A stretch of DNA of 64,000 nt from positions 19,640 to 83,639 of the forward strand of contig JAGFNQ010007692.1 in assembly GCA_024364735.1 (NCBI GenBank), given 5' to 3'. The translations under genes and the position numbers were made by a program. How positions within the stretch are numbered: position 1 is the first letter of the stretch; each line of letters begins with the position of its first letter. Below, piece by piece: positions 11,107 to 22,602 of the stretch. The DNA is from Boesenbergia rotunda. Its lineage: Eukaryota > Streptophyta > Magnoliopsida > Zingiberales > Zingiberaceae. Under the pieces are notes generated by a model that saw nothing but the letters and a program-made list of their open reading frames with translations, made no database searches and was not told the origin of the DNA.

Positions 11107-12324
11107 CTATAGAGGGCCAATGCCAAGCATCTGGAACACCGTCCTGGGCATGACATTAATGGAAGCTCCTAAATCCAGCATGACATCATGTAGCGTGGTG
11201 CTCCCTATCTCACAAGATACAGTAAACATGCCAGGGTCTTCACATTTCTGAGGTATGACATGGATGAGTGATGAAACATTTTTCCCAATGCTAACCAATT
11301 CATTTTCCTTAAGTTTCTTCTTGTGAACACAAAGATCCTTCAGAAATTTTGCATACTTAGGAACCTGTTTAATCATTGTCAGCAAGGGTACATTAATTTC
11401 TACTTTGCTAAAAAGTTTTACCAGCTCATTGTACTCTTTGGTTTTCTCCTCCTCCACTTGTCTTTTTGTTGGAGTTCTCCCCTGTGGAAAAGGCAAGGGC
11501 ACCCTAAATTCTTCCTCTTGAACCGAAGATGGAAGGGCTGATTTGTGAGCTGCTGCCCCACTTGGAATGGCTGTTGTAAAATCTGTTTCGGGACTGATTT
11601 GGGCTTCATTTTCCACTAAAATCATAGGGTTGCTTGATGAGGGAGTTGAGCACGAGCTAGGAGTGGAATCAACTGAATTTGAAGAGGTTTCGGGGCTGTC
11701 TTGGGTTGGAAATGAAGATGCTGCCCTGTTTTCAGAAATTTCAGCTCTTGGACCATTTTGAGTTGATGCAACCTTCCCACTCCTCAAATAAATAGCACTC
11801 ACGTTTCCTTTCAGATTGGGAACAGCTTGGGAAGGTAGTTGGCTTGATCTTTGAGCTTTAATTTGATTCACATCACTAGCCAACTGTCCCATTTGCCTTT
11901 CGAGGTTTTGTAAAGCTCCAATGATATTATCCTGCTGTGATTGTTGGAATTGGGGCTGTTGGGACTGATTGGGGGGCTGACATGCTTGGAAACCTTGCTG
12001 AGAGTTGTATCCTTGAAAATGCTGATTTTGAAATGGAAAATTCTGTGATGAGGGCTGATTTTGCATAGGCTGAAACCCTTGATTGTAAGGCTGAAAATTC
12101 AGATTTTGGGGCTGTGAAGGCTGGAAATTTTGATGGTTTTGAGGTTGGTAAGTTGGAATTGACTGAAAACCTTGATGCCCTTGCTGATATGGCTGGAATC
12201 GAGGCTGAAATAGGGGCTGTGGTTGCTGAAATGTAGGCTGAAAATTCGAATTTTGGGGCTGAAATTGCTGTGGCTGCTGGAATTGTTGATGTGATTGCTG
12301 GAAATTCTGTGGAGGCTGCTGCAA
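11107..12324 (-). pseudogene. Element C Gag C-terminal Q/F-rich region and protease N-terminal half
   Basis: A long Gln/Phe/Asn/Pro-rich low-complexity stretch (repeats of FQQ and NFQ, roughly residues 1-130) is followed by a conserved segment with YLRSGK and then the start of an Athila-type aspartic protease. The active-site motif is DLGASINVMP near the end, a few residues before the TAG at 11107 that separates it from the protease half at 11094. In the relatives this codon would be coding, so this is probably a point mutation or read-through stop. The upstream part of Gag is in other frames (12436-13479). Confidence 0.82.
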
Positions 12325-12435
12325 TTGCTGTGTTTGAGGGTTTTGTTGGCAGAAAGAGTTCCCGTACCTCAGATTTGGATGATCCCTCCAACCGGGGTTA
12401 TAAGTAGAGGAATAAGGGTTGTTTCTTGCTTGAAA

Positions 12436-13479
12436 TTATCCCCTAACCAATGCTGCAACCGTCTCATCTTGTTGGAGGGTGGGACATGAATCTGAGTTGT
12501 GCTCTTGACTAGAGCAAATGCTGCATACCCTCATCACTTGGTTAGTTTGTGGAGTTGCTGAAAGATTGGAACCTTGAATAGCATCATTAACAGACATTTG
12601 CCTCATCACTGATGTGAGCTCCACCATTGCATCCTTCATTTCCTTCTGTTCATTTGAAACCATCTGGACTTCATTAACTCCTCTCATGGTCAATGCTCTG
12701 CTCCCAAATTGTTGTGAGTTCTCAGCCATGTTTGAAATGAGCTCCTCTAGCTTGATTTGGCGTTTGGTTCACTAGGGCTCCTCCAGCTGCAGCATCTATC
12801 ATAATTCTGTCCATCTGCAATAAGCCCTCATAAAAATACTGAATCAGAAGCTGCTCGCTGATCTGATGCTGGGGGCAACTAGAACACAATTTGTTGAATC
12901 TTTCCCAGTAATCATAAAGTGTCTCCCCCACTACTTGCCGAATACCGCAGATGCTTTTTCTGATGATTGCTGTTCTTGAGGCTGGAAAATATTTCTCCAA
13001 AAATGCTTTCTTTATAGAGATCCAACTAGACACATGCCCTGTGGGTAGATAGTAAAACCAATCTTTTGCTGCTCCTGTCAATGTAAAGGGGAAAGCTCTC
13101 AGCTTGATATCTTCTTCAGAAAGGCCCTGAGGCTTTATAGTAGAGCATACAACATGGAACTCGTGCAGGTGTCTATTTGGATCCTCTCCAGATAATCCTT
13201 GAAACTTGGGCAACAAATTGATGAGTCCAGATCTAAGCTCAAAATTTCCAGCCAGCTCCGGATAAGCAATGTTGGAATACTGAAATGAATCATCTGGTGT
13301 TGCGAGTTCCTTCATAGTCTTCTGGTGGTCTGCCATGATACTGCCTGAATGAGTGGGAATAGTCTGAAGAGGAGGAATATCACTAGTCTCTGAAAGAATG
13401 CCTTGGTTCTCCTTGCTCTGAAAGTCCTCTCAATCTCAGGGTCAAATTCTTCAAAATCACCACCTGTAGACCTGGTCAT
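12436..13479 (-). pseudogene. Element C Gag core (Retrotrans_gag) with zinc knuckle, three frames
   Basis: The probable start is the ATG at 13479 (MTRSTGGDFEEFDPEIERTF), the same start seen in element I. A frameshift near 13400 leads into the frame 13336-12722. That frame holds the Retrotrans_gag capsid core: LPKFQGLSGEDPNRHLHEF, AFPFTLTGAAKDWFYYLP, KAFLEKYFPASR and YDYWERFNKLCSSCP. A second shift near 12725 leads to 12729-12436, which has a CCHC knuckle (CSICSSQEHNSDSC). The protein would form the RNA-binding capsid. Frame breaks suggest that this copy is dead, although its LTRs are young. Confidence 0.85.
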
Positions 13480-13626
13480 AAAACCAAAAACAAATCGCAG
13501 TAAAAGTGGATAAAAAGATGAAACAAATAATATCAGATCACCAGATATGGCAGTAAGCACAAAAATAAATCAAGAAAGATATGAAACAAGTGTACAAGCA
13601 AAAATCAAACAAATCAACTAGTTGCT

Positions 13627-13648
13627 TCCCCGGCAACGGCGCCAAAAA
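13627..13648 (-). other. Element C primer-binding site
   Basis: TGGCGCCGTTGCCGGGGAA on the minus strand, a few bases after the 5' LTR end. This is the primer site type characteristic of Athila/Tat Gypsy elements. Elements D and I have the same site. Confidence 0.9.
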
Positions 13649-13650
13649 TT

Positions 13651-15984
13651 TGATAGACCCAAACTAGATGTCACGAAAGTGGGTCTCAAATTTAGAATAT
13701 ATATAAATGCTGGAAACCCTTTTTGCAATCAAAATATAAAAACGTAGTAAAGGGGTCACAGGTCGTATTTTCCCTAGGGACTAGTTGAGGTTGTTTGATT
13801 CGAGCTCGAGTTTATGTGTCGTTAAGTGTTTTGGGTTTCAAGCGAGAATTGGAATTGGTTTTGATTAAAAACGGCAATGCAATGGGAATAAAGGCAACTT
13901 AACCAAATTAACTAAGCAAGGAAATGCAAACTAGATGCCAAGTAAATATATGAACAGCTAATGCAAAGGTAGTGTCGAAACTCCTCTTGCTACCAAATGC
14001 AAGCAACTAAAAGCTCCTATGCCGAAATAGGAATTGGAATTCAGAAACTAATTGGTTGTAACACAAACTAACTTCAAGCATCCTCTTTACATTCAAGGTA
14101 GCATTTAACTTGATACCGAAACTGATTTGTGATACACAGTAAAGAAATTGAAACAACTTGATACAAGGAAAATTGAACCTTAATACTGAAAGAAGAAATC
14201 CAGATTTGAATGACTCCAACTGCAGCAACTACAACTGAAATTGGCAGAATTGAATTGAGTTGCAGAATTGAAAAACTGAAACTGACAGAATTGGAATTCG
14301 ATTCGATCGAGCTGATACAAACGCAAAAGTTAATACTAAATCTTTGTAAATTACCCCAGCTACAAGGTATAAATGCAGGAGAAGACTAACATCTACTGGA
14401 GACCAAGTTCAGATGCTGAAAAAGAGGCTGATACGCAGGTTTGTAGAGCAGAAACGTAGGAGTTCAGAACTTATGTGCAGAAATGCAGCTTCTAATTAAT
14501 TTCGAAGACAACAAACAACTAAAATCAAGTTCACAATTCTAATATTCGAAAACGATTCAGAAAAGCTAGGTTTATGGCTGCGAAATTCAAAATCAAATAC
14601 TGAAACTTTCAGACACTGGATTGATACGCAGAAAACAGGCTCAGAAAACTGATACGCAAGGAAGAAATGGCACGCAAGCAATGATTTGTGAAACAAACTG
14701 AAATTTAATCTAATTGCTCACTAACAGGCTTCCATCTAATACTATTGCAGAATTGAAACTAATTGAAGCAAGACAAATCCGAAAACTAAACTTAATAAGC
14801 TGGAAATTGCAGAAACAGGGTAAGAAACTGATACGCAGCTACCTCAAATTGATACGCAAGCGACAAACAAGACATAAACTGAAATAAAAAGCAATTATCC
14901 ACTGAACACATTCCCTAGCTATTAAACTTGCAAAATGAAACTCAATTGAAGCTAAAACAATTCAGAAAACAAATTCAATCAGCAGATACGTAAAATTCAG
15001 TAATGGACAGAATTCAGAAATGAAACTACAGCTTTAGAACTGAAAATTCCTATTGAAACTAATCCTCAATCCCTTCTTGAGCTCAGATTCTTCTTGCCGT
15101 CACACAAGAGTAAGCCTCGAACCCGTAAGCTTCACAGATTGTCAGCAATCAAACTCTGCAATTCGATCCAACTATAACTCTGTTTCTGGGCAGTTTGGAG
15201 CTGGGACCTTCACAGAGTCTTCATCTCGATGATCTAGAATCTGATCAAATGAAGAAATCGAGTGGTCGCGCCCTTGAAATGGAGAAAACTGGAAGAGCCG
15301 ATGAAGAACTACTGAAGAAATCGAGCTGCGGCGAAGAACTTGGCGAAGACGCGACGAGGCTGAAGGTTGTGGAGAATTTGATTAAGTACTTAGCATTGGA
15401 CGGCTCAGATCAATTTGAGAAAATCCAACGGCTGATCTTGCTCTGATTTAATCCAAACTTTGATGATGATGATCAGGGGTCAGGATCTGCCTCATGGTAG
15501 CTCGAATCCTCCAGATGTGCAACGGATGGTCCAGATCAACCTAATCTTTGAATGGATGATCTAGAACCCTCTGAGCTTGATCCAACGGTTGAATGAGCTC
15601 TGATTGGGATGAAACCTTCAGATCTTGATCAGAGTGCTTGATCAGTCCTAACCCTAGCTCAGATTGCTTCAGATGGTTCCGGATGGCTCAGATCTAGCCG
15701 CTTTTGAATCGGACGGCCCAGATTAATCCGAAGCTTGATAACTCGATCTGGGTCCTCTTCCGACTCAAGTTTGACCCAGTATGCCCTAGGTCCATGATCC
15801 TTCATGCCTACAAAAATAGATCAAAAATTCAGTGGCCAAATAATCCAGATATATATAAATTTGCAATTAAGTCCAAAATAGCAATAATTTCTAGAACCTA
15901 GGGTAAATTCACAATTAAACAAGAAAAATATGGGTCAAACTTGGATTTTAGCAACTAAAATAATCAGCAAAATGGTACTTATCA
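13651..15984 (-). repeat. Element C 5' LTR
   Basis: 2334 bp, nearly identical to 4657-6989. Bounded by the primer site and by the TSD catat (15985-15989). No gene seen. Includes the same GATACGCA-rich interval. Confidence 0.92.
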
Positions 15985-15989
15985 CATAT
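15985..15989. repeat. Target-site duplication of element C, right copy
   Basis: catat, matching 4652-4656. Confidence 0.93.
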
Positions 15990-16077
15990 CAAACAGCAAA
16001 TCATATATCAGATGTTAAGCGCAGAGAATCGGATACGTACAGACGCGATCAGAGCGTCTGATAGTGCATTTTGAATT

Positions 16078-16750
16078 AAAGTGATCGGTCACCAGACCGA
16101 TCAAAGGGTCTCCTGATCGGTCACCAGACCAATCAGGATGGGTCCGGACCGATCAGGCTTAGTCCTGATCGATTCCCAACGCTCAATTAGAAATCGCGAT
16201 TTCTTTGGGATTCTCCTGGACCAATCACCAGACCGATCCCAGGTTGTGGATCGATCACCGGACCGATCCACCCCTATTCTAGGCGATTTCTTAGATTCGC
16301 AGTCCAAACCTTTGATCGGTTACTTGACCGATCAGAGGTTCTCCTGATCGGTCACCAGACCGATCAGGTCATGACCAAACTGATCAGGCTCCGTCCTGAT
16401 CGATCGTAGAGAGGAACCTGTGACGCTGGATCGTTCTCCAGAACGATCTGCACAGTGATCCTGATCGGTCACCAGACCGATCAGGAGAAGATAAGCAAGG
16501 GAACTCAACCTCACTGTGTGCTCCCTGATCGGTCACCAGATGATCAGGAGCCAGCCAGTGGGTGAAACGCATACTCCCTGATCGGTCACCAGATCGATCA
16601 GGAGTCGCACAGTAGGTTCCCAACCTCACTGTGTGCTCCCTGATCGGTCACCCGACCGATCAGTCATTTCTGGATCGGTCACCTGATCGATCCACGATGG
16701 AGCAGCATGCCAGCTTCCCTGATCGATCACCAGACCGATCCAGGGACTCA
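16078..16750 (-). promoter_or_regulatory. A1 LTR array of GATCGGTC/GACCGATC palindromic boxes
   Basis: About fourteen imperfect palindromes of the form GATCGGTC-4/5 nt-GACCGATC, spaced roughly 30-80 bp. They resemble the CGG-CCG repeated-motif boxes described for Sirevirus LTRs, which lie upstream of the promoter. Same boxes in A2 LTR (43925-44600), in the A2 internal region (40476-40890) and in the Gypsy LTR of element I. Confidence 0.85.
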
Positions 16751-17200
16751 AACCTAGCCCTCCAAGCTAAGTTTTCATCCACCTTAGCCCTCCAAGCTAA
16801 GGATTTTTCACCTAATCCTCCAAGTTGTGAATTTGCACCTAACCCTCCAAGTTAGGACTTTTCACCTAGCCCTCCAAGCTAGGACTTTTCACCTAGCCCT
16901 CTAAGCTAGGACTTTTCACCCAACCCTTCCGAATCAGGACTTTTCCAAACCTAGCCCTCCAAGCTAGGACCTGACCCTCCCAGCCAGGACTTTTTCACCT
17001 AACTCTCCAAGATGGGAATTTGCACCTAACCCTCCAAGTTAGGACTTTTCACCTAGCCCTCCAAGCTAGGACTTTTCACCCACCTCTTCCGAATTAGGAC
17101 TTTTCACACACCTAGCCCTCCAAGCTAGGATTTTCAACACCTAACCCTCCATGTTAGGATTTTCCACACCTAGCCCTCCAGGCTAGGATTTTCCATAACG
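16750..17200 (-). repeat. A1 LTR direct-repeat array, about 27-30 bp units
   Basis: Head-to-tail copies built on CTAGCTTGGAGGGCTAGGTG plus AAAAGTC in element sense, with degenerate variants. Each unit is itself partly palindromic (CTAGC...GCTAG). Equivalent to 43540-43925 in A2. Confidence 0.85.
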
Positions 17201-18004
17201 TGCCTGATCCCCGATCAGGACTTAATCACAATTATAATCATAATCATCCACCTAAACTAAAATTGGTGTCAACACCAAAATAACAATCAGGGCCAGACTG
17301 CATCAACAAAAACTGTAAACTTTACTCTGCTCAAAACTTCATTGGTTTTAATCTTTACTCTACTCAAAACTGCTAAAATTTATTAGTTTTCACCTTCTCT
17401 TCTTAATGGTTATAATGTTTACTTAGCTTTGAATTGTGTTGCCATAAATCAAAAAGGGGAGATTATTGGTGCCGAAAGCACCATATCGAGCCTTGTTTTG
17501 ATTTGGCAAAGGGTTCAAAGTTAAGTATTATTGGTGCTCTAACGATGCTACTCAAGTGTGTAGGAAAAGTCCTAGGTACACTAGGCATGAAGTCCTGGTT
17601 TTAAGAATTGGGCACTAAGTCCTGGCCGCGGGTTGGGCAACTAGTCCTGACATAAGGTTGGGCAATAAGTCCTGGTTCGTGGACTGGGTACCGAAGACCT
17701 GGTGAGTAAAGCTGGTCACTAAGTCCTGGTCGTGGACTAGGCACGAAGACCTGATCCGGGGATTGGGCAAAAGTCCAACCGGAGGAGCCGGTTAGCAAAC
17801 AGGTAAAATCTCCTGAGAGGAGTAGGTGAGGATGCGTTCCCTGTGGAGGGAACATTAAGCCTCAGTTCGACCTAGGGTTCCATTTGGGAAGCCCAAAGTC
17901 AGAACCAAGACAGCTCAGGCTGTAAATCATAGTTTAATATATATCATTTATATGCTTCTTGTGTTTTGGAACTAACCCTAGTTGCAAGAACGAAGGGACG
18001 AAGA

Positions 18005-18275
18005 TTTCTGATCTCAGGCGCCTCAATGGAGTGAGGCGCCCTACTGGGCTAGGTGCCTATGTTGAGACAGGCGCCCCAGTCAAAGGGGTAAAATCCAGCC
18101 ACTATGAAGCAAAGCCTCAGAAGTGCATATGAGGCGCTTGTGTTAACACATGTGCCTCAGTTAGCTCAGGCGCCCTGGTTGAGGGGATAAGTGCTGGGCA
18201 AGTCTGCGGATTGAGGTTCTCACAGGACAGGCCACGTGTCAGGCGCCCCCTTCAACACAGGCGCCCTAGCTACGA
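18005..18275 (+). promoter_or_regulatory. J LTR GGCGCC box array
   Basis: Paired AGGCGCC boxes (for example near 18017 and 18038, then to 18265) ahead of a TATA box. They belong to the same class as the GGCGCC boxes of B, F-type and G LTRs, but GC-poorer and more diverged. Upstream (17560-17800) a direct-repeat array built on TCCTGGT/TTGGGCA is present. Confidence 0.7.
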
Positions 18276-18285
18276 CTATATAAAG
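18276..18285 (+). promoter_or_regulatory. J LTR TATA box
   Basis: CTATATAAAG immediately downstream of the GGCGCC array, the usual place for a Sirevirus promoter. Confidence 0.7.
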
Positions 18286-18535
18286 GGGTTCATCCCCTTG
18301 GCTTCAACAACAATTTCTTTCAACACAATCGTTCAAGCGCTTCGCTCCGACAAGCTCCGTAATCGAGATTCAAGCGCCTTTGACAACCCACGGCTCCGAA
18401 CTTCCAACTTCTCCAGTCGTCGGTATAAAAATAGTTTTATTGCTATATTCTTTTTAATTCTATATTCAACTTCATCTTGTAAAACATTTGACGAAATATA
18501 GAATTATCCATCGTAAATGGTCAAGGACCGTGGGC

Positions 18536-18570
18536 CTTGGAGTAGGAGTCGACTGCGACTCTGAACCAAG
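18536..18570 (+). ncRNA. U5 stem-loop, J family
   Basis: CTTGG-AGTA-GGAGTCG-ACTG-CGACTCT-GAA-CCAAG. The outer stem has TT/AA where the A family has AA/TT, so pairing is kept. The inner stem is extended to 7 bp, including one G-U pair. Lies 117 nt before the LTR end. Confidence 0.6.
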
Positions 18571-18687
18571 TAAAAACAAAAGTGTTCGATTATTTTTCTT
18601 TTCCGCTGTGCAATTACTCTATGCTTTCTGAAAAAGTTTTGTCGATCGATATTCACCCCCCCTCTATCGATTCAATCCGATCCCACA

Positions 18688-20760
18688 ACTTTAATTTATT
18701 TAAAAATTTTATCTTAATTAAAACTTTAACTTAATTAAAAATTTTACCTTAATTAAAATTTAACTTTAAGATACCTTGAACATGATAACCATGTTAAGCA
18801 ACTCTCTAAACACATAAGGCTACTATTCTTGAACAATTAGAATGATTAAGATGCTAAAAAAATTAAAAAAATACCTATAATTGATTAAATGTGATTACTT
18901 ATGTTATTTTCAAAATGATACATTTTCTAAAAATATTTGTTCACCAACACTTAAACCCTTAAGACACATAGGCAGATCATTCTTATAGTTAATAAGGATA
19001 ATCAATACATATCAAAATAAGGGAAGGTGTAGTGTTGAATAAAATTAAAAAGATTTTTAAAATACTATTAAAAGTTTTTTTAATATTTTTATTAAAATAC
19101 TCATTTTGAAAAATATTTTTTTTTGAAAAATTGACACTTAACATGTTTTTAAGTATATTCTTGAAAAACTATTTTTGAAAATTTATATGTTAAAACTTTT
19201 TTTTTCTTTTTGAAACATACTCTTGAAAATACTTTTGAAAATTTTTGAAAAAGGCCAATGAAAATATCTTATTTGAACTTTTAGTTTGGATAAATCTCTA
19301 AGATACAATAGAAAGTTTACCTTATAGTTAACAAGGAATCCTAAGTAATGTCAAGTTAAGGGAAAGTCGTAAGTACAAGATCAAAATATTCTTTGCAATA
19401 TCTTTATAAAATCATTTAGAAAATTAATTTTTAAAAATATCTTTTTGAAAAATTTCATTTAATCTTTTTTTAAAAATATTTTGATTATACTTATAAAATC
19501 TTTTTGAAAATTTAGTTTTGAAAAATGCTTATTTTTGAAAAGATCTTGTAACATACATTGAAAAATAGAAAATTTTCTTTAAAATCTCTTAGGAAAAATT
19601 ACCTTGAAATATTATGTTTTCAAAAAGTATTTGAAATATTCTCTTAAAAAATATCCTTTGAAAATGTCCATACTTTTGAAATATCTTGGATAATATTTTT
19701 GGAAATCTTTGTAAAAATAAAAGCATGTCTTGAAGAAAAAAAATCCTTTGTCTTAACAAAAAAAAAGGTGCCCTAAATTTATCCTTCTAAAAATATTTTT
19801 TAAAAGTGATTTTGAAAACATTATTTGAAAATTATCTTTAGAAATTTTTGAAATTATTTTTAGCCTTAGAAAATATTCTTCGAAAAATACCTTAAACTTT
19901 TTTTGAAAAATTATTTTTGGCATTAGAAATATATTCTTTTGAAAATTTTTGATAAAAAATACCTTTGGAAAGTGCCTTAGAACATAGTCTTTGAAAATAT
20001 TTTAGAAATTTGAAAATATTTTTGGAAATATGTTTGGAGAAAGTAGTTTTGAAGGTACTTTAAAATTCCTTGAATTACTTTGAAAATATGTTTGCAAAAT
20101 ATTTGTTTAGAAAAAATTTTAAGATATGCTAACTATTTTTTGAAAATGTCTTAGACATTTTTTCTTTGAAATTTTTTTTGAAATGGACTTAAAAATAATG
20201 TTTCTTTAAATAATTTGGTGAACAATACTTTGAATTATTTTAGAACATATTGAAAGCATGTTTACAAAAAATATTGCCTATGAAAAATTCCTTGAAAATT
20301 TGTGCTATGTATTTGAATTTCTCCCTGAAAAGAAATCCGATATCCTAAACTTATGCTATATTTTTTTGCATATTTTTTTGATGGATGACATAAGGGAGAA
20401 TAAGGGTGGATGACAATTAGAAAATCTGAAACTCTAAAAACCTTAAGAAATCCGATATCCTAAACGTATGCTCTTATATTAATTTTCTCTTATCCATGGT
20501 ATTTTGCATATTTTATTTCTTTTTTTATTTACAAGGGGTATCCAGGCTTACGCCCGACTAATCCGCTTGGCTGACCGATCCTGCCCCACAGTCTTTAACG
20601 AGAGTCCCCACCAGTCAACGAGGGTAAATCGTGGGACGGAGACACGTGGCGACTTCACCACTGATGATATCGGTACCCTATGGCAATGAGGGTAAATCCG
20701 TTTGGCATATTTTATTTCTAACTTTAACTTAGGTTGTCATTAGATCAAATAGAGAGAGAT
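18688..20760 (+). other. AT-rich non-coding DNA, probable 3' internal tail of element K
   Basis: About 2 kb of highly AT-rich DNA, dominated by degenerate TTTTGAAAAA/TTTGAAAATAT runs. There is no open frame with a recognisable domain. It ends with a short purine tract (AGAGAGAGAT) directly before the LTR start at 20761, so I read it as the post-pol region of element K. A GC-richer 184-bp insertion interrupts it at 20521. Confidence 0.55.
20521..20704 (-). mobile_element. Short SINE-like retroposon insertion
   Basis: A 184-bp, relatively GC-rich block inside AT-rich DNA. It is flanked by a 15-bp direct repeat (GCATATTTTATTTCT at 20506-20520 and 20705-20719). On the minus strand it ends in an A-rich tail (AAATAAAAAAAG). 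Target duplications of this length and an A tail are typical of LINE-mobilised sequences. I see no clear tRNA A and B boxes and no coding frame, so it could be a SINE, a truncated LINE end or a retroposed transcript. Confidence 0.6.
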
Positions 20761-21650
20761 TGTTGATGCAGTTTATACTAATGATCAAATTGTGGTTTTG
20801 ATGGATGATAAATGGTTAAAGTTAGATGTTGTGTGTTTCTAATCTTTTTACCAGGTGTGTAGGATTGAAAGGCTTAGGACCTGACACCAGGATGAAGCCC
20901 AGGTTGGTTGAGATTTGGCAAGAAGTCTAGTTGGGTCCGCAGGGCTTCACAATTAGCTGAAGCCCAGGTTAGTGGAGACCTTGCATGAAATCCAGCTAGA
21001 TCCACAGGACCTAATAGCTAGCTGAAGTCTAGATGAGGCAACTGTCAGGAAGACATGATGGGTCAAGAGACTAAGTAAGTCTGCATAAGGTAAGTGAGGT
21101 AAGTCAATAGAGGAGCAAAATCTAGTGAGGATGAGTCTCTGATAGGACCGTAGACGCGGTCCATCTTAGAGCTATTTTGGAGATCTAAACTGAGACTTTG
21201 ACTAGATTTTGGTCTTGAGAAGACAGGATCTAACCAATAAACATATATAAACTATTCATGCATATATTTTTCTAACTCTATGTTATAGAGACATATGTAG
21301 ATCTTCGAATCTAGACGCATGACCATTGACAGTGCCTCATTTTGAGTCTTGAATAAAAAGTTATGACCTCCAGAAGATTGCTACCTCAAATAGTGGAATT
21401 GAGGCATCTCAATTGGAACTGAGGCGCCTCAAATTGACTTGAGGCAACTCAAATGGATTTGAAGGTGACTTCAAGAGTGTAAAATGTACAGTTTGCGCAG
21501 CTCATCAACTTTGGGAATTGAGGTGCCTCAGTTGGGAACTGAGGTGCCCTCAACAATCTTTAAAAGCACTATTTGACCAATTTTGAAGACACAACTCATA
21601 CATAAGCTCAAGCGATCATACTATGATTCTATCATCACGCTGCAGCCCTG
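20761..21650 (+). repeat. Element K 3' LTR, truncated by element D
   Basis: Begins TGTTGATGCAG after a purine tract, like the A family LTR, but the rest differs. It contains a direct-repeat array (AGCCCAGGTT / AAGTCTAG units, 20870-21070), then GAGGCGCCTCA-type palindromes (21390-21560). It is cut at 21650, where element D inserted; the polyC end and primer site are lost. Confidence 0.7.
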
Positions 21651-22602
21651 TGATAACTAACATTTTATGCCATTTTATTTGCTCATTTATTTAGCATTTT
21701 TTGTCCTCTCGTACGTTTAAATCATGTTTATATCATATTTTACGATTAGAATCTATTTTTGGAGCTCATTATAATTTCCTCTAAATTTTGACATTATTTC
21801 ATGATTTTTGTAGGGAATTAAAGATGAACCTTGGACCAAGGCTTGGTTCAATTTAATCATGGTCAAATTTGAAGGCTTGGTTTAATTCAAATGAAGATGG
21901 GTTATTTCATCCAACCCAATTTGGATCCAAGAAGAGGAAAGTTCTAACCCATCCAAAAGCCCATCAACCTCATCCAATCCTTAAGCCCAATTTCAACCCT
22001 TATTGGATTCGGATCTAAACTTCTTACTCCTACCCTCAACCCAAAACTCAATAACCCAGTAAGAAACCCTCTTCTCCACTTCCTCATGGATCGCACAAAG
22101 GGGGGATCACGCAAGCTTCATCAAGGAGAACCCTAGCGCCCACCTTCCATCTCCCTCTCTACCACTGCCGGCAGGCCATCTCCTCTTCTCCACCACCACC
22201 GCCGGTCGGAGCCCCCTCACCATTGTCGACCACTCATCTCATCTCCCTCAACTTCTCCTTCTTCCCCATCTCATCTCCCTCACTTCTTCCTCAAGCCTTG
22301 GACGCAAGTGGCAACCACCGGAGCCCTTCATCATCTTCATCCACCTCTTCTTCAGATTAGAAGAGGAGCACTCAGTCCACTCCATTCTCCGGCAGCCCGC
22401 TTCCGAGTTCCATCCGCAAGCTTGGGTCCATCTCCATGTGTTGGGTGTTTTCTTTGTTGTGTTAAGTGTTGAGTTGTTATGTGTTGATTGTTTAGTTGTT
22501 TGTGTTAGTTGATGAAGGCTTGTATTGAATGTGATTCCCCATGTTTGCATTGCACATACTTTGATTAAATTCTTGCATGCATATCAAGTGTTTGTTGAAT
22601 TG

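Larger units (their letters stand above)
4657..15984 (-). mobile_element. Full-length non-autonomous Athila-like Gypsy element C
   Basis: An 11.3-kb minus-strand element. It has two nearly identical 2.33-kb LTRs (13651-15984 and 4657-6989, TGATA...TATCA ends), an Athila/Tat-type primer site, gag-protease coding DNA, an unusual acidic repeat ORF, and a polypurine tract. It has 5-bp target duplications (catat). There is no reverse transcriptase, RNase H or integrase anywhere in the 6.66-kb internal region, so it must depend on enzymes of an autonomous relative. The LTRs differ at roughly three dozen positions by eye, mostly transitions, so the insertion is young compared with the wreckage around it. 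Confidence 0.93.
1..17308 (-). mobile_element. Sirevirus A1 (Copia), 5' part, split by element C
   Basis: Minus-strand Ty1/Copia element of Sirevirus type. Reading right to left it has a 5' LTR (17308-15990 continuing at 4656-3721), an iMet-type primer site, gag, protease, integrase and the start of reverse transcriptase, then leaves the window at position 1. It is the same family as A2 (36232-45618): the coding parts and LTR are closely similar. The LTR is interrupted by element C, and removing C plus one 5-bp TSD gives a continuous LTR of about 2.26 kb. The right LTR end (TGTTGATGCAG on the minus strand) abuts Sirevirus J internal DNA at 17309, so A1 was inserted into J. Several stop codons and frame breaks make this copy non-coding. 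Confidence 0.93.
15990..17308 (-). repeat. A1 5' LTR, upstream (U3 side) part
   Basis: Continuation of the A1 LTR beyond element C. It ends at 17308 with the minus-strand start TGTTGATGCAG. It contains two regulatory-looking arrays (16078-16750 and 16750-17200). The flank 17309-17313 (aaaac) would be the TSD. The partner lies outside the window. Confidence 0.9.
17309..18687 (+). mobile_element. Sirevirus J, internal tail and 3' LTR
   Basis: Plus-strand remnant: 155 bp of non-coding internal DNA ending in a purine tract (AAAAAGGGGAGAT), then an LTR from 17464 to 18687. No primer site follows 18687, so this is a 3' LTR. A1 inserted into its internal region; the rest of J is outside the window. 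The LTR begins TATTGGTGCC where TGTTGGTGCC is expected. It ends in CACA after a polyC signal near 18655. Confidence 0.8.

Noticed and set aside
16078..17200. CRISPR-like or satellite array
   Set aside because: Regular short repeats with spacers, but in an LTR of a plant retrotransposon, with palindromic degenerate units and no cas genes; the spacers are repeated as well.
16740..17200. Telomere-like repeats
   Set aside because: CCTAGCCCTCCAAG resembles degenerate CCCTAA only superficially; the unit is about 27 bp and matches the A2 LTR array.
18688..20505. Matrix-attachment or replication origin region
   Set aside because: Highly AT-rich, but it is explained better as the decayed tail of element K; nothing specific supports an origin.
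22248..22550. 100-codon minus-strand frame in the D LTR
   Set aside because: Lies antisense in an LTR, is not kept with an open frame in the truncated right LTR, and has no recognisable domain.
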